A DNA stretch of 64,000 nt, from contig NZ_LMQI01000003.1 in NCBI RefSeq assembly GCF_001424125.1, forward strand, positions 183,880-247,879, in the 5' to 3' direction. The notes under the pieces were generated by a model. It was not told the DNA's origin, did not search any database, and saw only the letters and a list, made by a program, of their open reading frames with translations. The position numbers were made by a program, and so were the translations under genes. Numbering within the stretch: the first letter of the stretch is position 1; the number at the start of each line of letters is the position of its first letter. This stretch comes from Cellulomonas sp. Leaf395. Its GTDB lineage: Bacteria; Actinomycetota; Actinomycetes; Actinomycetales; Cellulomonadaceae. Shown one piece after another: positions 8,217 through 16,364 of this stretch.

Positions 8217-9296
8217 ATGACGACGACGACACGACGAGGGACGCGCAGCGCGGTGGCTGCCGTGCTCGCCGGCCTGGCCCTGGCCGTCGCCGGCTGCAGC
8301 TCGCCGCAGGAGTCCCCGCAGGAGTCGCCCGCCCCGGTGACGCAGGGGCCGACGATCGCCCCGAACAAGGCGCCCGCGCCCGTGCCCGTCGTCCCACCGA
8401 CCTGGCCGCTGACGGGTGTCGCGGGTGAGCCGGCCGTGCGGCCCTCGCTCGCCGTGAAGATCGAGAACACGGCCGTGGCCCGCCCGCAGACGGGCCTGGA
8501 CCAGGCGGACGTCGTCTGGGAGACCATCGTCGAGTTCGACGTGTCCCGGTTCATCGCGGTGTACCACTCGCAGGTCCCGGCGGAGGTCGGGCCGATCCGG
8601 TCGGTCCGGCCGATGGACCCGGTGATCCTGGCGCCGATGCACGGGCTGCTCGCCTTCTCGGGCGGTCAGCCGGGCATCCTGGACCTCGTCGCCGCCAGCG
8701 GGGTGCAGATGATCAGCCACGACGCGGGGGCTCCCGGGATGTACCGGGTCAAGGACCGCGCCGCGCCGCACAACGTGTACGGCACACCGACCACCTTCTG
8801 GGGCCAGGCCGACGCCGACCACCAGGCGTCGCCGGGGGAGCAGTTCACGTTCGCGCGCAGCGCCGACCGCGCGGCCGCCGTCGCGGCGGGTACCCCGGCG
8901 GGCACGCTGGCGTTCCAGCTGTCGCCCGCCTCGAGCCCGACCTGGACGTGGGACGGCGGCAGCGGCACCTGGCTCCGGTCGGAAGGTGCGTCGCCCGCGA
9001 CAGCGCGCAGCGGTGCTCGGCTCTCGGCGGTCAACGTCGTGTCCATCACGGCCGACCACCCGAACACAGCCTTCGCAGCGCAGGGCGGTGCCCCCGTCCC
9101 CACCTACACGCTCGTCGGCTCGGGGGACGGCGTCATCGCGACGGGGGGCAAGACCCTGCCGGTGCGCTGGCAGAAGGACTCCGACGCCGCGCCGATGCGA
9201 CTGTTCACCATGGACGGCAAGCCCGCTGACCTGGCGCCGGGGAACACGTGGGTCGAGCTCGTGCCCGCCGGCAAGGGGTCTCTCACCGTCAGCTGA
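8217..9296 (+). CDS. DUF3048 domain-containing lipoprotein (copy 2)
   Basis: 359 aa paralogue of the gene before it. I chose ATG 8217, 42 bp inside the longest possible frame, because GGGGGAG lies just upstream and the product then opens with a compact signal peptide (TRRGTRSAVAAVLAGLALAVAGC, split here by lipobox LAVAGC, Cys27). The same domain signatures appear: ARPQTGLDQADVVWE, RFIAVYHS, GPIRSVRPMD, APHNVYGTP. The linker differs from copy 1 (QESPQESP repeat). Function unknown; both are probably displayed on the outer face of the membrane. Confidence 0.87.
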   Translation: MTTTTRRGTRSAVAAVLAGLALAVAGCSSPQESPQESPAPVTQGPTIAPNKAPAPVPVVPPTWPLTGVAGEPAVRPSLAVKIENTAVARPQTGLDQADVVWETIVEFDVSRFIAVYHSQVPAEVGPIRSVRPMDPVILAPMHGLLAFSGGQPGILDLVAASGVQMISHDAGAPGMYRVKDRAAPHNVYGTPTTFWGQADADHQASPGEQFTFARSADRAAAVAAGTPAGTLAFQLSPASSPTWTWDGGSGTWLRSEGASPATARSGARLSAVNVVSITADHPNTAFAAQGGAPVPTYTLVGSGDGVIATGGKTLPVRWQKDSDAAPMRLFTMDGKPADLAPGNTWVELVPAGKGSLTVS

Positions 9297-9364
9297 CCCG
9301 AACGGTTGTCCGCCCAGGGGATGATCTGTGCGGTCGGGTTGGCCACCCCAGGTCGGGACGACGA

Positions 9365-9411
9365 CGAGCCTGCGGGCCGATGCCGGGGTGAGCGTCCTCG
9401 GCGCAGGCTCG
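9365..9411 (+). repeat. inverted repeat (leader hairpin) before a small membrane protein gene
   Basis: CGAGCCTGCG at 9365-9374 and its exact complement CGCAGGCTCG at 9402-9411 can form a 10-bp stem with a 27-nt loop. The stem ends 4 nt before the ATG at 9416 and contains the only AGG that could serve as a ribosome binding site, so it could mask translation. It could equally be a terminator for the DUF3048 gene, but no T-run follows. Confidence 0.5.
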
Positions 9412-9415
9412 ACGC

Positions 9416-9574
9416 ATGGCCACACTCACGCACCAGCCTCCTGCTGAGCACGACGTCCGGTCACTCGGCGCCGTCATCGCCTCCGCCGTCGTCCTCGTCG
9501 CGCTGCTGGTCGGCGCCGCCGGGGTCCTCGGTTCGGTGATCGACCTCGCCGGCTGGGCGGTGTCCGGCAGCTAG
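9416..9574 (+). CDS. small single-helix membrane protein, 52 aa
   Basis: ATG 9416 to TAG 9572-9574. A short polar N-terminus (MATLTHQPPAEHDVRS) precedes one hydrophobic helix (about residues 17-40, VIASAVVLVALLVGAAGVLG) and a brief tail. I do not recognise a family. It is supported by codon bias, by the single clear membrane segment, and by its stop exactly interlocking with the menB stop in CTAG. It may be translated from the structured leader just upstream. Confidence 0.6.
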   Translation: MATLTHQPPAEHDVRSLGAVIASAVVLVALLVGAAGVLGSVIDLAGWAVSGS

Positions 9575-10551
9575 TACGCGTACGGGAAGCCCGACCAGTC
9601 GGGCTCGCGACGCTCCAGGAACGCGTCCCGCCCCTCGACAGCCTCGTCGGTCATGTACGCGAGGCGGGTCGCCTCCCCGGCGAACACCTGCTGCCCGGCC
9701 AGGCCGTCGTCCGCCAGGTTGAACGCGAACTTGAGCATGCGGACGGCTTGCGGCGACTTGGTCGCCATGATCCGGGCGTACTCCAGCCCGGCCTCCTCGA
9801 TGCGTGCGTGGTCGACCACGTCGTTGACCGCGCCCCACGCGAGGGCCTGCTCCGCCGAGTACTCGCGGGCGAGGAAGAAGATCTCGCGGGCCCGCTTCTG
9901 CCCGACCTGCCGCGCGAGCAGCGCCGAGCCGTACCCGCCGTCGAACGAGCCCACGTTGGCGTCGGTCTGCATGAAGCGGGCGTGCTCGCGGCTGGCGATG
10001 CTGAGGTCGGCGACGACGTGCAGGGAGTGCCCACCGCCGGCCGCCCAGCCGTTCACCAGCGCGACGACGACCTTCGGCATGGTCCGGATCAGCCGCTGCA
10101 CCTCGAGGATGTGCAGGCGCCCGGCGCGCGCCGGGTCGACGTCCTGCGCGGTGTCGCCCGATGCGTACTGGTAGCCCGAGCGGCCGCGGATGCGCTGGTC
10201 GCCGCCGGAGCAGAACGCCCAGACGCCGTCCTTGGGGCTGGGGCCGTTGCCCGTGAGCAGCACCGTGCCGACGTCGGAGGTGGTGCGGGCGTGGTCGAGC
10301 ACGCGGTACAGCTCGTCGACGGTGTGCGGGCGGAACGCGTTGCGCACCTCCGGGCGGTCGAACGCGACGCGGACCACGGGCAGGTCCCTGGCGACTGCGT
10401 GGGTACCGTCGGCGGCTGTGTCATCGGGCCCCGGCCGGGCGAACCCTCGGTGGTAGGTCAGGTCGGTGAGGTCCTCGAAGCCGTCGACCGTGCGCCAGCG
10501 CGTCGGGTCGAACGTGTCGGAGACGGAGGCCGGAAGCGGGGGCAGGGTCAC
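9571..10551 (-). CDS. menB: 1,4-dihydroxy-2-naphthoyl-CoA synthase MenB
   Basis: Crotonase-fold enzyme (326 aa) that closes the naphthoquinone ring from o-succinylbenzoyl-CoA. Visible signatures are FCSGGDQRIRG, the oxyanion-hole glycines in NGWAAGGGHSLH, and the MenB-specific tail TDEAVEGRDAFLERREPDWSGFPYAY. The N-terminal extension of about 40 residues and the insert after RIRGRSGYQY match the longer actinobacterial form. GTG 10551 is preceded by TAGGCT at 6 nt. The presumed -35 region of this promoter falls inside the TetR-type palindrome of the divergent sugE promoter. Confidence 0.96.
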   Translation of the reverse strand: MTLPPLPASVSDTFDPTRWRTVDGFEDLTDLTYHRGFARPGPDDTAADGTHAVARDLPVVRVAFDRPEVRNAFRPHTVDELYRVLDHARTTSDVGTVLLTGNGPSPKDGVWAFCSGGDQRIRGRSGYQYASGDTAQDVDPARAGRLHILEVQRLIRTMPKVVVALVNGWAAGGGHSLHVVADLSIASREHARFMQTDANVGSFDGGYGSALLARQVGQKRAREIFFLAREYSAEQALAWGAVNDVVDHARIEEAGLEYARIMATKSPQAVRMLKFAFNLADDGLAGQQVFAGEATRLAYMTDEAVEGRDAFLERREPDWSGFPYAY

Positions 10552-10557
10552 GGCGGC

Positions 10558-10563
10558 AGCCTA
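10558..10563 (-). promoter_or_regulatory. -10 box of a leaderless promoter for menB
   Basis: TAGGCT on the minus strand, 6 nt before GTG 10551. A -35 element at normal spacing would lie at about 10581-10586, within the palindrome at 10577-10600. Confidence 0.6.
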
Positions 10564-10576
10564 ACCGCGTCGAACC

Positions 10577-10600
10577 GTTCTGGTACGCTTGTACCAGAAC
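10577..10600. promoter_or_regulatory. perfect palindromic operator, probable TetR-family site
   Basis: GTTCTGGTAC (10577-10586), a 4-nt spacer GCTT, and the exact complement GTACCAGAAC (10591-10600). On the plus strand it contains TACGCT (10584-10589), the likely -10 of the sugE promoter, so a bound repressor would block it. The cognate protein is probably the TetR regulator encoded two genes downstream (10983-11597). Confidence 0.7.
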
Positions 10601-10662
10601 CGTGCGCGGGACGGCGGGGACTGCCACCCGGCGCGCACGGTGCGGAAGAGCGGTGCATCACC
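10599..10662 (+). promoter_or_regulatory. structured 5' leader of sugE; possible guanidine-responsive RNA
   Basis: ACCGTGCGCG (10599-10608) pairs perfectly with CGCGCACGGT (10632-10641), enclosing a 23-nt loop that contains GGACG and ACCCGG. The remaining leader holds GGAAGAG but no well-placed ribosome binding site. Some elements resemble the ykkC-III/guanidine-III riboswitch (P1 CGGG/CCCG; a possible 5-bp pseudoknot ACUGC with GCGGU), but the loop lengths do not fit well, so this is only a suggestion. Confidence 0.35.
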
Positions 10663-10986
10663 ATGGCCTGGATCGTCCTCATCGTGTCCGGCATGCTCGA
10701 GGCCGGCTGGGCGCTCAGCCTCAAGGCGTCGGACGGCTTCACCAAGCTCTGGCCCAGCATCCTGTTCGTCGTCCTGCTCGTCGCGTCCATGGGCGGCCTG
10801 GCCTGGGCGCTGAAGACGCTGCCCGTCGGCGTCGCGTACGGCGTCTGGGTCGGCATCGGGGCGGCCGTCACCGCCGTCCTCGCGATCGTCGTCTTCGACG
10901 AGGCGGTCTCGGTGCTGAAGATCGTCTCGCTCGCGCTGATCGTCGCGGGCGTCGTCGGACTGAACCTCTCGTCGAGCGCGCATTGA
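10663..10986 (+). CDS. sugE: SugE/Gdx-type small multidrug resistance exporter
   Basis: 107 aa, four membrane helices. The SMR glutamate is Glu13 and the Gdx-type signature SGMLEAGWALSLK (Glu13, Trp16, Lys21) with ASDGFTKLWPS and LPVGVAYGVWVGIG matches the SugE branch, whose members export guanidinium in exchange for protons. EmrE/QacE-type drug exporters have a different pattern in helix 1. ATG 10663 is the only sensible start. The gene overlaps the following TetR gene (TTGA), a self-contained exporter-regulator unit with a palindromic operator in front. Confidence 0.88.
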   Translation: MAWIVLIVSGMLEAGWALSLKASDGFTKLWPSILFVVLLVASMGGLAWALKTLPVGVAYGVWVGIGAAVTAVLAIVVFDEAVSVLKIVSLALIVAGVVGLNLSSSAH

Positions 10987-11597
10987 CGGACAGCGGTGGT
11001 GACCGGGACCGGGATGACCGTGGCGTTCGCGGCAAGGGTGCGCGGCGGCGCGACGACCTCGCTCGCGCCGCCGCGGCGCTGACTCTGCGCGACGGGCCCG
11101 GCGCGCTCACGCACCGTCGCGTCGCGGCCGAGGCGGGGGCGTCGCTCTCGGCGACCACCTACTACTTCGCGTCCCTGGACGATCTCGCCGCGGCCGCCGG
11201 GCGCGCGCTCGCCGACGAGTGGGCCGCGCACGCGCGGACGGTCCTCGCCGCGGCGCCGGCGGTGACCGTGCAGCAGGACCCGGCGACGGCGGTGCGCGTG
11301 CTGGTCGACGCCGTCCTGCCGGCCGGGGACGACACGCAGGTGCGCAGCTACTACGAGCACCTGCTCGGCGCCGGCCGGCACGCGGCGCTCGCCACCGCGT
11401 TCGCCGCCGGGCGCGGCGTGGTCGACACCGTGCTGGGCGAGCTGGTCGCGCGCGTCGGGGCGCCCACGTCGACGGCGGTGACCACCGCGGTCGTCGACGG
11501 TGCGGTGGTGACGGCCCTGACCGAGCACCGACCGGTGCGCGCCACCGCGCGTGCGTTGCTCCTCGACGCGTGGGGAACCGAGTCCGACGTACCCTGA
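10983..11597 (+). CDS. TetR-family transcriptional regulator
   Basis: 204 aa. The N-terminal HTH is seen as LTLRDGPGALTHRRVAAEAGASLSATTYYFASLDDL, preceded by a basic stretch (RGKGARRRDDLA). No ATG or GTG is available in frame before the HTH; the TTG at 10983, which overlaps the sugE stop, fits as a coupled start. The C-terminal ligand domain is Ala-rich and not assignable. By position it should repress sugE, and perhaps menB, through the palindrome at 10577-10600. Confidence 0.85.
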   Translation: MTDSGGDRDRDDRGVRGKGARRRDDLARAAAALTLRDGPGALTHRRVAAEAGASLSATTYYFASLDDLAAAAGRALADEWAAHARTVLAAAPAVTVQQDPATAVRVLVDAVLPAGDDTQVRSYYEHLLGAGRHAALATAFAAGRGVVDTVLGELVARVGAPTSTAVTTAVVDGAVVTALTEHRPVRATARALLLDAWGTESDVP

Positions 11598-11601
11598 CGA
11601 C

Positions 11602-12561
11602 GTGCCGCGCAACCCCGCTGACCTGCACGTCTGGTCCCTGCCGCTCCGGACGCGGTTCCGGGGGCTCACCGTCCGCGACGGGCTGCTGGTGCACGGCGCG
11701 GCGGGGTGGGGGGAGTTCAGCCCGTTCTGGGACTACGACGTCGCCGAGTCCGTGGCGTGGTGGCGAGCCGCTCGAGAAGCGGCCGACGAGGGCTGGCCGG
11801 AGCCGGTGCGGACACGGATCCCCGTCAACGTCACCGTCCCCGCCGTCGACGCCGAGACCGCCCACCGGATCGTGCGCGAGTCCGGTGGCTGTCGGACGGC
11901 CAAGGTCAAGGTGGCCGAGCCGGGGCAGTCCCTCGCCGACGAGATCGCCCGCCTGGAGGCGGTCCGCGACGCGCTCGGCCCGGACGGAGCGATCCGGGTC
12001 GACGCCAACGCCGCGTGGGACGTCGACACGGCGCTCGCCCGGCTCGTCGCGCTCGACCGGGCCGCCGGTGGGCTCGAGTACGCGGAGCAGCCGGTCCCGG
12101 GCGTCGACGACCTCGCGGCGCTGCGCCGACGGACGCACGTGCCGATCGCGGCCGACGAGTCGATCCGCCGGTCCGACGACCCCCTCGCGGTCGCGCGCGC
12201 GCACGCCGCCGACATCGTCGTGCTCAAGGTCCAGCCGCTCGGTGGCGTGCGCGCGTGCCTGGAGCTCGCGGAGCGCATCGGGCTGCCGGTCGTGGTCTCG
12301 TCGGCCCTTGAGTCGTCCGTGGGCCTCGCGGCCGGGGTTGCCCTCGCGGCAGCGCTCCCGGAGCTGCCCTACGCGTGCGGTCTGGCCACCGCGCAGCTGT
12401 TCCAGGGCGACCTGGTGAGCGACCCGTTCCGGCCGGTCGACGGTGCGCTCGACGTCCGACGCCCGGATCCCGACCCGGACCTGCTCGACGCCGCGCACGC
12501 GTCCGACGAGCTCACCGCCCGGTGGGTCGCCCGGCTCGCCGCCGTCGAGGCTCGGGCATGA
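11602..12561 (+). CDS. menC: o-succinylbenzoate synthase MenC
   Basis: Enolase-superfamily enzyme (319 aa) that dehydrates SHCHC to o-succinylbenzoate. The KxK catalytic motif is at residues 101-103 (TAKVKVAE); metal ligands are in RVDANAAWD (Asp134), LEYAEQPV and IAADESI, and the second catalytic lysine is in VVLKVQPLGG. GTG 11602 lies 4 bp after the TetR stop. The 3' end overlaps menD (ATGA), so menC-menD are translationally coupled. A shared transcript with sugE-tetR is possible. Confidence 0.95.
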   Translation: MPRNPADLHVWSLPLRTRFRGLTVRDGLLVHGAAGWGEFSPFWDYDVAESVAWWRAAREAADEGWPEPVRTRIPVNVTVPAVDAETAHRIVRESGGCRTAKVKVAEPGQSLADEIARLEAVRDALGPDGAIRVDANAAWDVDTALARLVALDRAAGGLEYAEQPVPGVDDLAALRRRTHVPIAADESIRRSDDPLAVARAHAADIVVLKVQPLGGVRACLELAERIGLPVVVSSALESSVGLAAGVALAAALPELPYACGLATAQLFQGDLVSDPFRPVDGALDVRRPDPDPDLLDAAHASDELTARWVARLAAVEARA

Positions 12562-14399
12562 TGGCGGGCGTGACGCCGCCGCCCCTCGATCCCGACCCGG
12601 CGACGACGGCAGCCCGGGTGCTCGTCCAGACCCTCGCGACCCTCGGCGTCGAGGACGTGGTGCTCGCCCCCGGCTCCCGCAGCGCCCCGCTCGCGTACGC
12701 GCTGGCGGACGCCGCCCGTCCCGACGACGAGCGTCCGACCGGCGCCCCGCGCCTGCGCCTGCACGTGCGGGTGGACGAGCGGTCGGCAGCGTTCCTCGCC
12801 GTCGGTCTCACGCGTGCCTCCGCCCACGGCACCGACGACCAGCAGCACGCCCCGCGACCGGTCGCCGTCGTCACCACCTCAGGGACAGCCGTCGCCAACC
12901 TGCACCCCGCGGTGCTCGAGGCGCACCACAGCGGGCTGCCCCTGATCCTGCTCACCGCGGACCGCCCTCACGAGCTGCGCGGCACGGGTGCCAACCAGAC
13001 CACGGACCAGGTCGGCATCTTCGCCGGCGCGGTGCGGCTCACGGTCGACCTCCCCGCCCCCGTCGGGCTGCCCGACGAGGCTCGCAGCCTGCGCCGGACC
13101 GTCTCGCGCGCGGTCGCTGCCGCGACGGGTGCGCGCACCGGGGACCCCGGCCCGGTGCATCTCGACCTCGCGTTCCGGGAGCCGCTCGTGCCGAGCGGCG
13201 CACCGTGGCCGGAACCGTCCACCGCCGGCCTCACGCTCGTGCAGGCGCGGCACGTCGCACCGACGGCCACCACGGGCGCCGTGCCGACCGTCGATTCCGC
13301 GGCACCGGCGCGTCGCGGGGGAGTGGCGACGGTGCTCGTCGCCGGCGACGGTGCGGGCCCCGCCGCGCGCCGGCTGGCGGAGGTCAACGGGTGGCCGCTG
13401 CTGGCTGAGCCCTCGTCCGGCGCCCGGGCCGGCACGCACGCGATCGCGGCCTACCGCCTCCTGCTGGCGCACCCGCGGCTGGGAGGTGCGATCCGGCGGG
13501 TCGTCGTCCTCGGTCGCCCCACCCTGTCCCGGCCCGTGCAGCGCCTGCTCGCCCGGCAGGACGTCGAGGTCGTCGTGATCGCCCCGCGCGGCCAGGACTG
13601 GCCCGACGCCGCCCGGAACGCGAGCGACGTGCTCCTCGAGCCGCCCGCGCGCATGCGGCAGGGCCGGATGCCCGCACCGACCGGGTGGCTCGACGCGTGG
13701 CGCACCGCCGACGCGGCCGCCGGCGCCGCGATCGACGAGGTGCTCGACGGGCTCGACGCGGGCCGACGGTCGCGCAGCGGGACCCGGGTGACCGGCCCGG
13801 CGCTCGCGCGGGTGGTCGCCCAGGTGACCGGTCCGGGCGACGCGCTGGTGGTCGGCTCCTCGAACCCGGTGCGGGACCTGGACCTGGTGGCGCGCTGGGA
13901 CTCCCCGCCGGTGGTCATGGCCAACCGCGGGCTCGCGGGGATCGACGGCACCGTCTCCACGGCCGTCGGCGTGGCACTGGGGATGCCGGAGCGTCGCGTC
14001 CGCGCGCTGCTCGGGGACCTCACGTTCCTGCACGACGTCGGTGGACTGCTGCGCGGCCCGCTCGAGGCCCAGGTGCACCTCCAGCTGGTGGTGGCCAACG
14101 ACGACGGCGGATCGATCTTCGCGACGCTCGAGCCGGGGGAGCCGGACCGGGCGGACGTGTTCGAGCGGGTGTTCGGTACACCGCACGGTGCGGACCTCGC
14201 GGCCCTCTGCGCGGGCTACGGCGTCCGTCACACACGGGTCAGCGACGTCGACGGTCTGCTCCCCGCCCTCGCGGCCCCGGGTCCGGGCCTGAGCGTCGTG
14301 GAGGTCCGCGTCGACCGTCTCGGGCGCCGGGCGCTCGGTGAGCGGCTCGCCGCCGAGGTGGCGAGCGCCGTCGAGGCTGCGCTGCCCGCCGCACCGTGA
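12558..14399 (+). CDS. menD: SEPHCHC synthase MenD (thiamine-diphosphate dependent)
   Basis: 613 aa enzyme that condenses isochorismate with the 2-oxoglutarate-derived ThDP adduct. The N-terminal catalytic region contains LAPGSRSAPLAYAL and VRVDERSAAFLAVGL; TTSGTAVANLHPAVLEA and LLTADRPHELRGTGANQT are classic MenD signatures. The ThDP-binding half has GDLTFLHDVGGLL and NDDGGSIFATLE. Two in-frame ATGs stand side by side (12558 and 12561); the first overlaps the menC stop. MenF, which makes its isochorismate, is encoded at 16365-17735 on the other strand. Confidence 0.95.
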   Translation: MMAGVTPPPLDPDPATTAARVLVQTLATLGVEDVVLAPGSRSAPLAYALADAARPDDERPTGAPRLRLHVRVDERSAAFLAVGLTRASAHGTDDQQHAPRPVAVVTTSGTAVANLHPAVLEAHHSGLPLILLTADRPHELRGTGANQTTDQVGIFAGAVRLTVDLPAPVGLPDEARSLRRTVSRAVAAATGARTGDPGPVHLDLAFREPLVPSGAPWPEPSTAGLTLVQARHVAPTATTGAVPTVDSAAPARRGGVATVLVAGDGAGPAARRLAEVNGWPLLAEPSSGARAGTHAIAAYRLLLAHPRLGGAIRRVVVLGRPTLSRPVQRLLARQDVEVVVIAPRGQDWPDAARNASDVLLEPPARMRQGRMPAPTGWLDAWRTADAAAGAAIDEVLDGLDAGRRSRSGTRVTGPALARVVAQVTGPGDALVVGSSNPVRDLDLVARWDSPPVVMANRGLAGIDGTVSTAVGVALGMPERRVRALLGDLTFLHDVGGLLRGPLEAQVHLQLVVANDDGGSIFATLEPGEPDRADVFERVFGTPHGADLAALCAGYGVRHTRVSDVDGLLPALAAPGPGLSVVEVRVDRLGRRALGERLAAEVASAVEAALPAAP

Positions 14400-14529
14400 C
14401 CGTCGAGTAGGTCGCCGAGGCCACCGCCGGAGCGGTTCCATCCGAAACTCGCAGCCAATTCTCAGGTTCTGCGAAGGCTCCCTCCAGCCCGGTTCGGTGT
14501 GATGTACCTCGACCAAGGAGGGCACCCCG

Positions 14530-16203
14530 ATGACGACCACCCCTGAGAACGGCGCGAACGACCAGCCGAACGCTGCCGACCAGCACCCCCAGACGCACAC
14601 GACCCAGCCGCTGCCGCGCGTCGACACGACGCAGCCGCTGCCGGTCCACCAGACCCAGCCGCTGCCGACCGCTCCGGCGCAGGCGCACCCGACCAACCCG
14701 TTCACGCCGCCCCACCCGGCCGCCCCCGCGGACCAGCGCGCGGCGTACGAGGCAGCGCAGCGCGCCGCGGCGCAGCAGGCCGCCCAGGCGCAGGTGCACG
14801 CCGACCCGTTCGAGGCCATCCGTCGCGCCCAGTGGGAGGCCGCCCAGCACGCCGCCGTCCACGACCCGGCGACGATCCAGCAGCCCGTCGGCGCGTTCGC
14901 CGGCCAGCCCGCGCCGCAGGGCAACGTCCCGACGCAGCGCAGGCGCAACCCCTGGCTCCCCGTCACCTCCGCAGCGGCCGCGGCGGCGATCGTCGCTGCT
15001 GTCGCCACCGCGGGCCTCACGCACGCGCTGTCGGACAGCGACGGCTCGATCGCCCGCCCGGCGTCGCTCGCCACCATCGGCCAGTCGAGCAACGACACGG
15101 TGCCCGTCTCTGACTCCACGTCGGAGGACCCGAACTGGGAGGCCGTCTCGAAGGCGGTCCAGCAGTCAGTCGTCGCCATCCAGGTCAGTGACGGCAACGG
15201 CGGCGGTGCCCAGGGCTCCGGCGTCATCATCGACGACGAGGGCCACATCGTCACCAACAACCACGTCGTCGCCGGCGCGGACGGCGAGGTGCAGGTCACC
15301 CTGACGGACGGGCGTCTGTTCGACGCGACGGTCGTCGGCACCGACCCCACGACGGACCTCGCGGTCATCAAGCTCAAGGACGCCCCGGACGACCTCAAGC
15401 CGTCGGCGCTGGGCGACTCGTCCGAGGTCATCGTGGGCCAGCCGGTCATGGCCGTCGGCAACCCGCTCGGCCTGGCCAACACGGTCACCACCGGCATCGT
15501 GTCCGCCGTCGACCGTCCCGTCTCGACCGCGGGCGACAGCAGCACCGAGGCCACGGTCACCAACGCGATCCAGATCGACGCGGCGGTCAACCCCGGCAAC
15601 TCGGGTGGTCCGCTGTTCGACGCGCAGGGCAAGGTCATCGGCATCAACTCGTCGATCGCCACGCTGTCCAGCGAGTCGGGCTCCATCGGTCTCGGCTTCG
15701 CCATCCCGGTCGACCTGGTGAAGAACATCGCCGCGCAGCTGGTCGAGGACGGCACCGCGGAGCACGCGTTCCTCGGCGTGGGCCTGTCCGACGGCACGGC
15801 CACCGCGGACGGCGTCACGCGCCGCGCGGCGGTCGTGGAGTCCGTCAGCGACGACTCGCCCGCCGCGACGGCCGAGCTCCAGGCCGGAGACGCCATCGTC
15901 GCGATCGACGGCAAGGCCGTCGGCGGCGCCGAGTCGCTCACCGCGTACGTGCGGGCGCTCGCGTCCGGCGCGGACAGCACCCTGACGGTGGTCCGCGACG
16001 GCAAGACCCTCGAGGTCGACGTGACGCTCGCGGTGCGGCCGGAGAACGTCCAGCAGGAGCAGCCGCAGCAGGAGCAGCAGGCCCCCGATGAGCAGGCTCC
16101 CGACGAGCAGGCTCCCGACGAGCAGCAGGGCGGCTCCGGCATCCCGGACGGGCTGACCCCCGACCAGCTGTGGGAGTGGTTCCAGCAGCAGGGCCAGGGC
16201 TGA
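14530..16203 (+). CDS. HtrA/DegP-like membrane-anchored serine protease with PDZ domain
   Basis: 557 aa. The cytoplasmic N-terminus (residues 1-137) is Pro/Gln/Ala-rich with three TQPLP copies (24-46); one membrane helix covers about 142-163. The trypsin-like domain carries His245 (TNNHVV), Asp276 (TTDLAVIKL) and Ser358 (NPGNSGGPL); a PDZ domain spans about 415-505 ([20 protein letters not shown]). The tail has three APDEQ repeats in a Gln/Glu-rich stretch. The catalytic domain therefore lies outside the cell and probably handles misfolded envelope proteins. AGGAGG precedes ATG 14530. Monocistronic. Confidence 0.92.
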   Translation: MTTTPENGANDQPNAADQHPQTHTTQPLPRVDTTQPLPVHQTQPLPTAPAQAHPTNPFTPPHPAAPADQRAAYEAAQRAAAQQAAQAQVHADPFEAIRRAQWEAAQHAAVHDPATIQQPVGAFAGQPAPQGNVPTQRRRNPWLPVTSAAAAAAIVAAVATAGLTHALSDSDGSIARPASLATIGQSSNDTVPVSDSTSEDPNWEAVSKAVQQSVVAIQVSDGNGGGAQGSGVIIDDEGHIVTNNHVVAGADGEVQVTLTDGRLFDATVVGTDPTTDLAVIKLKDAPDDLKPSALGDSSEVIVGQPVMAVGNPLGLANTVTTGIVSAVDRPVSTAGDSSTEATVTNAIQIDAAVNPGNSGGPLFDAQGKVIGINSSIATLSSESGSIGLGFAIPVDLVKNIAAQLVEDGTAEHAFLGVGLSDGTATADGVTRRAAVVESVSDDSPAATAELQAGDAIVAIDGKAVGGAESLTAYVRALASGADSTLTVVRDGKTLEVDVTLAVRPENVQQEQPQQEQQAPDEQAPDEQAPDEQQGGSGIPDGLTPDQLWEWFQQQGQG

Positions 16204-16266
16204 CAAGCCCCTCAGCTGCCGGCGGCCGCCGGGTCGCGCCCCCACGACCCCGGCCGTCGGCACGCA

Positions 16267-16311
16267 GCGGCTCGTACCCCGAGCCGCGCCCCGCGGTCCG
16301 ACTCGGACCGC
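16267..16311. terminator. paired hairpins between convergent htrA and menF
   Basis: GCGGCTCG (16267-16274) pairs with CGAGCCGC (16280-16287) across a 5-nt loop. Directly after it, GCGGTCCGA (16293-16301) pairs with TCGGACCGC (16303-16311). Two strong GC hairpins in the only gap between convergent genes suggest a bidirectional transcription end, though no T-run follows. A further perfect 14-bp palindrome lies at 16219-16232. Confidence 0.5.
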
Positions 16312-16364
16312 ACGCCGTCCCGCGCGCCTCCCCTGCGGGTCGGGCACGGCCCTCGGCCGGGATG

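Noticed and set aside
11221..11597. High Ala content of the TetR C-terminal part as a sign of decay
   Set aside because: The frame is intact, codon bias is normal and TetR ligand domains in such genomes are often Ala-rich.
12879..16142. A 1087-codon open frame on the minus strand across menD and htrA
   Set aside because: Antisense shadow in high-GC sequence; the plus strand encodes MenD and HtrA with all catalytic motifs.
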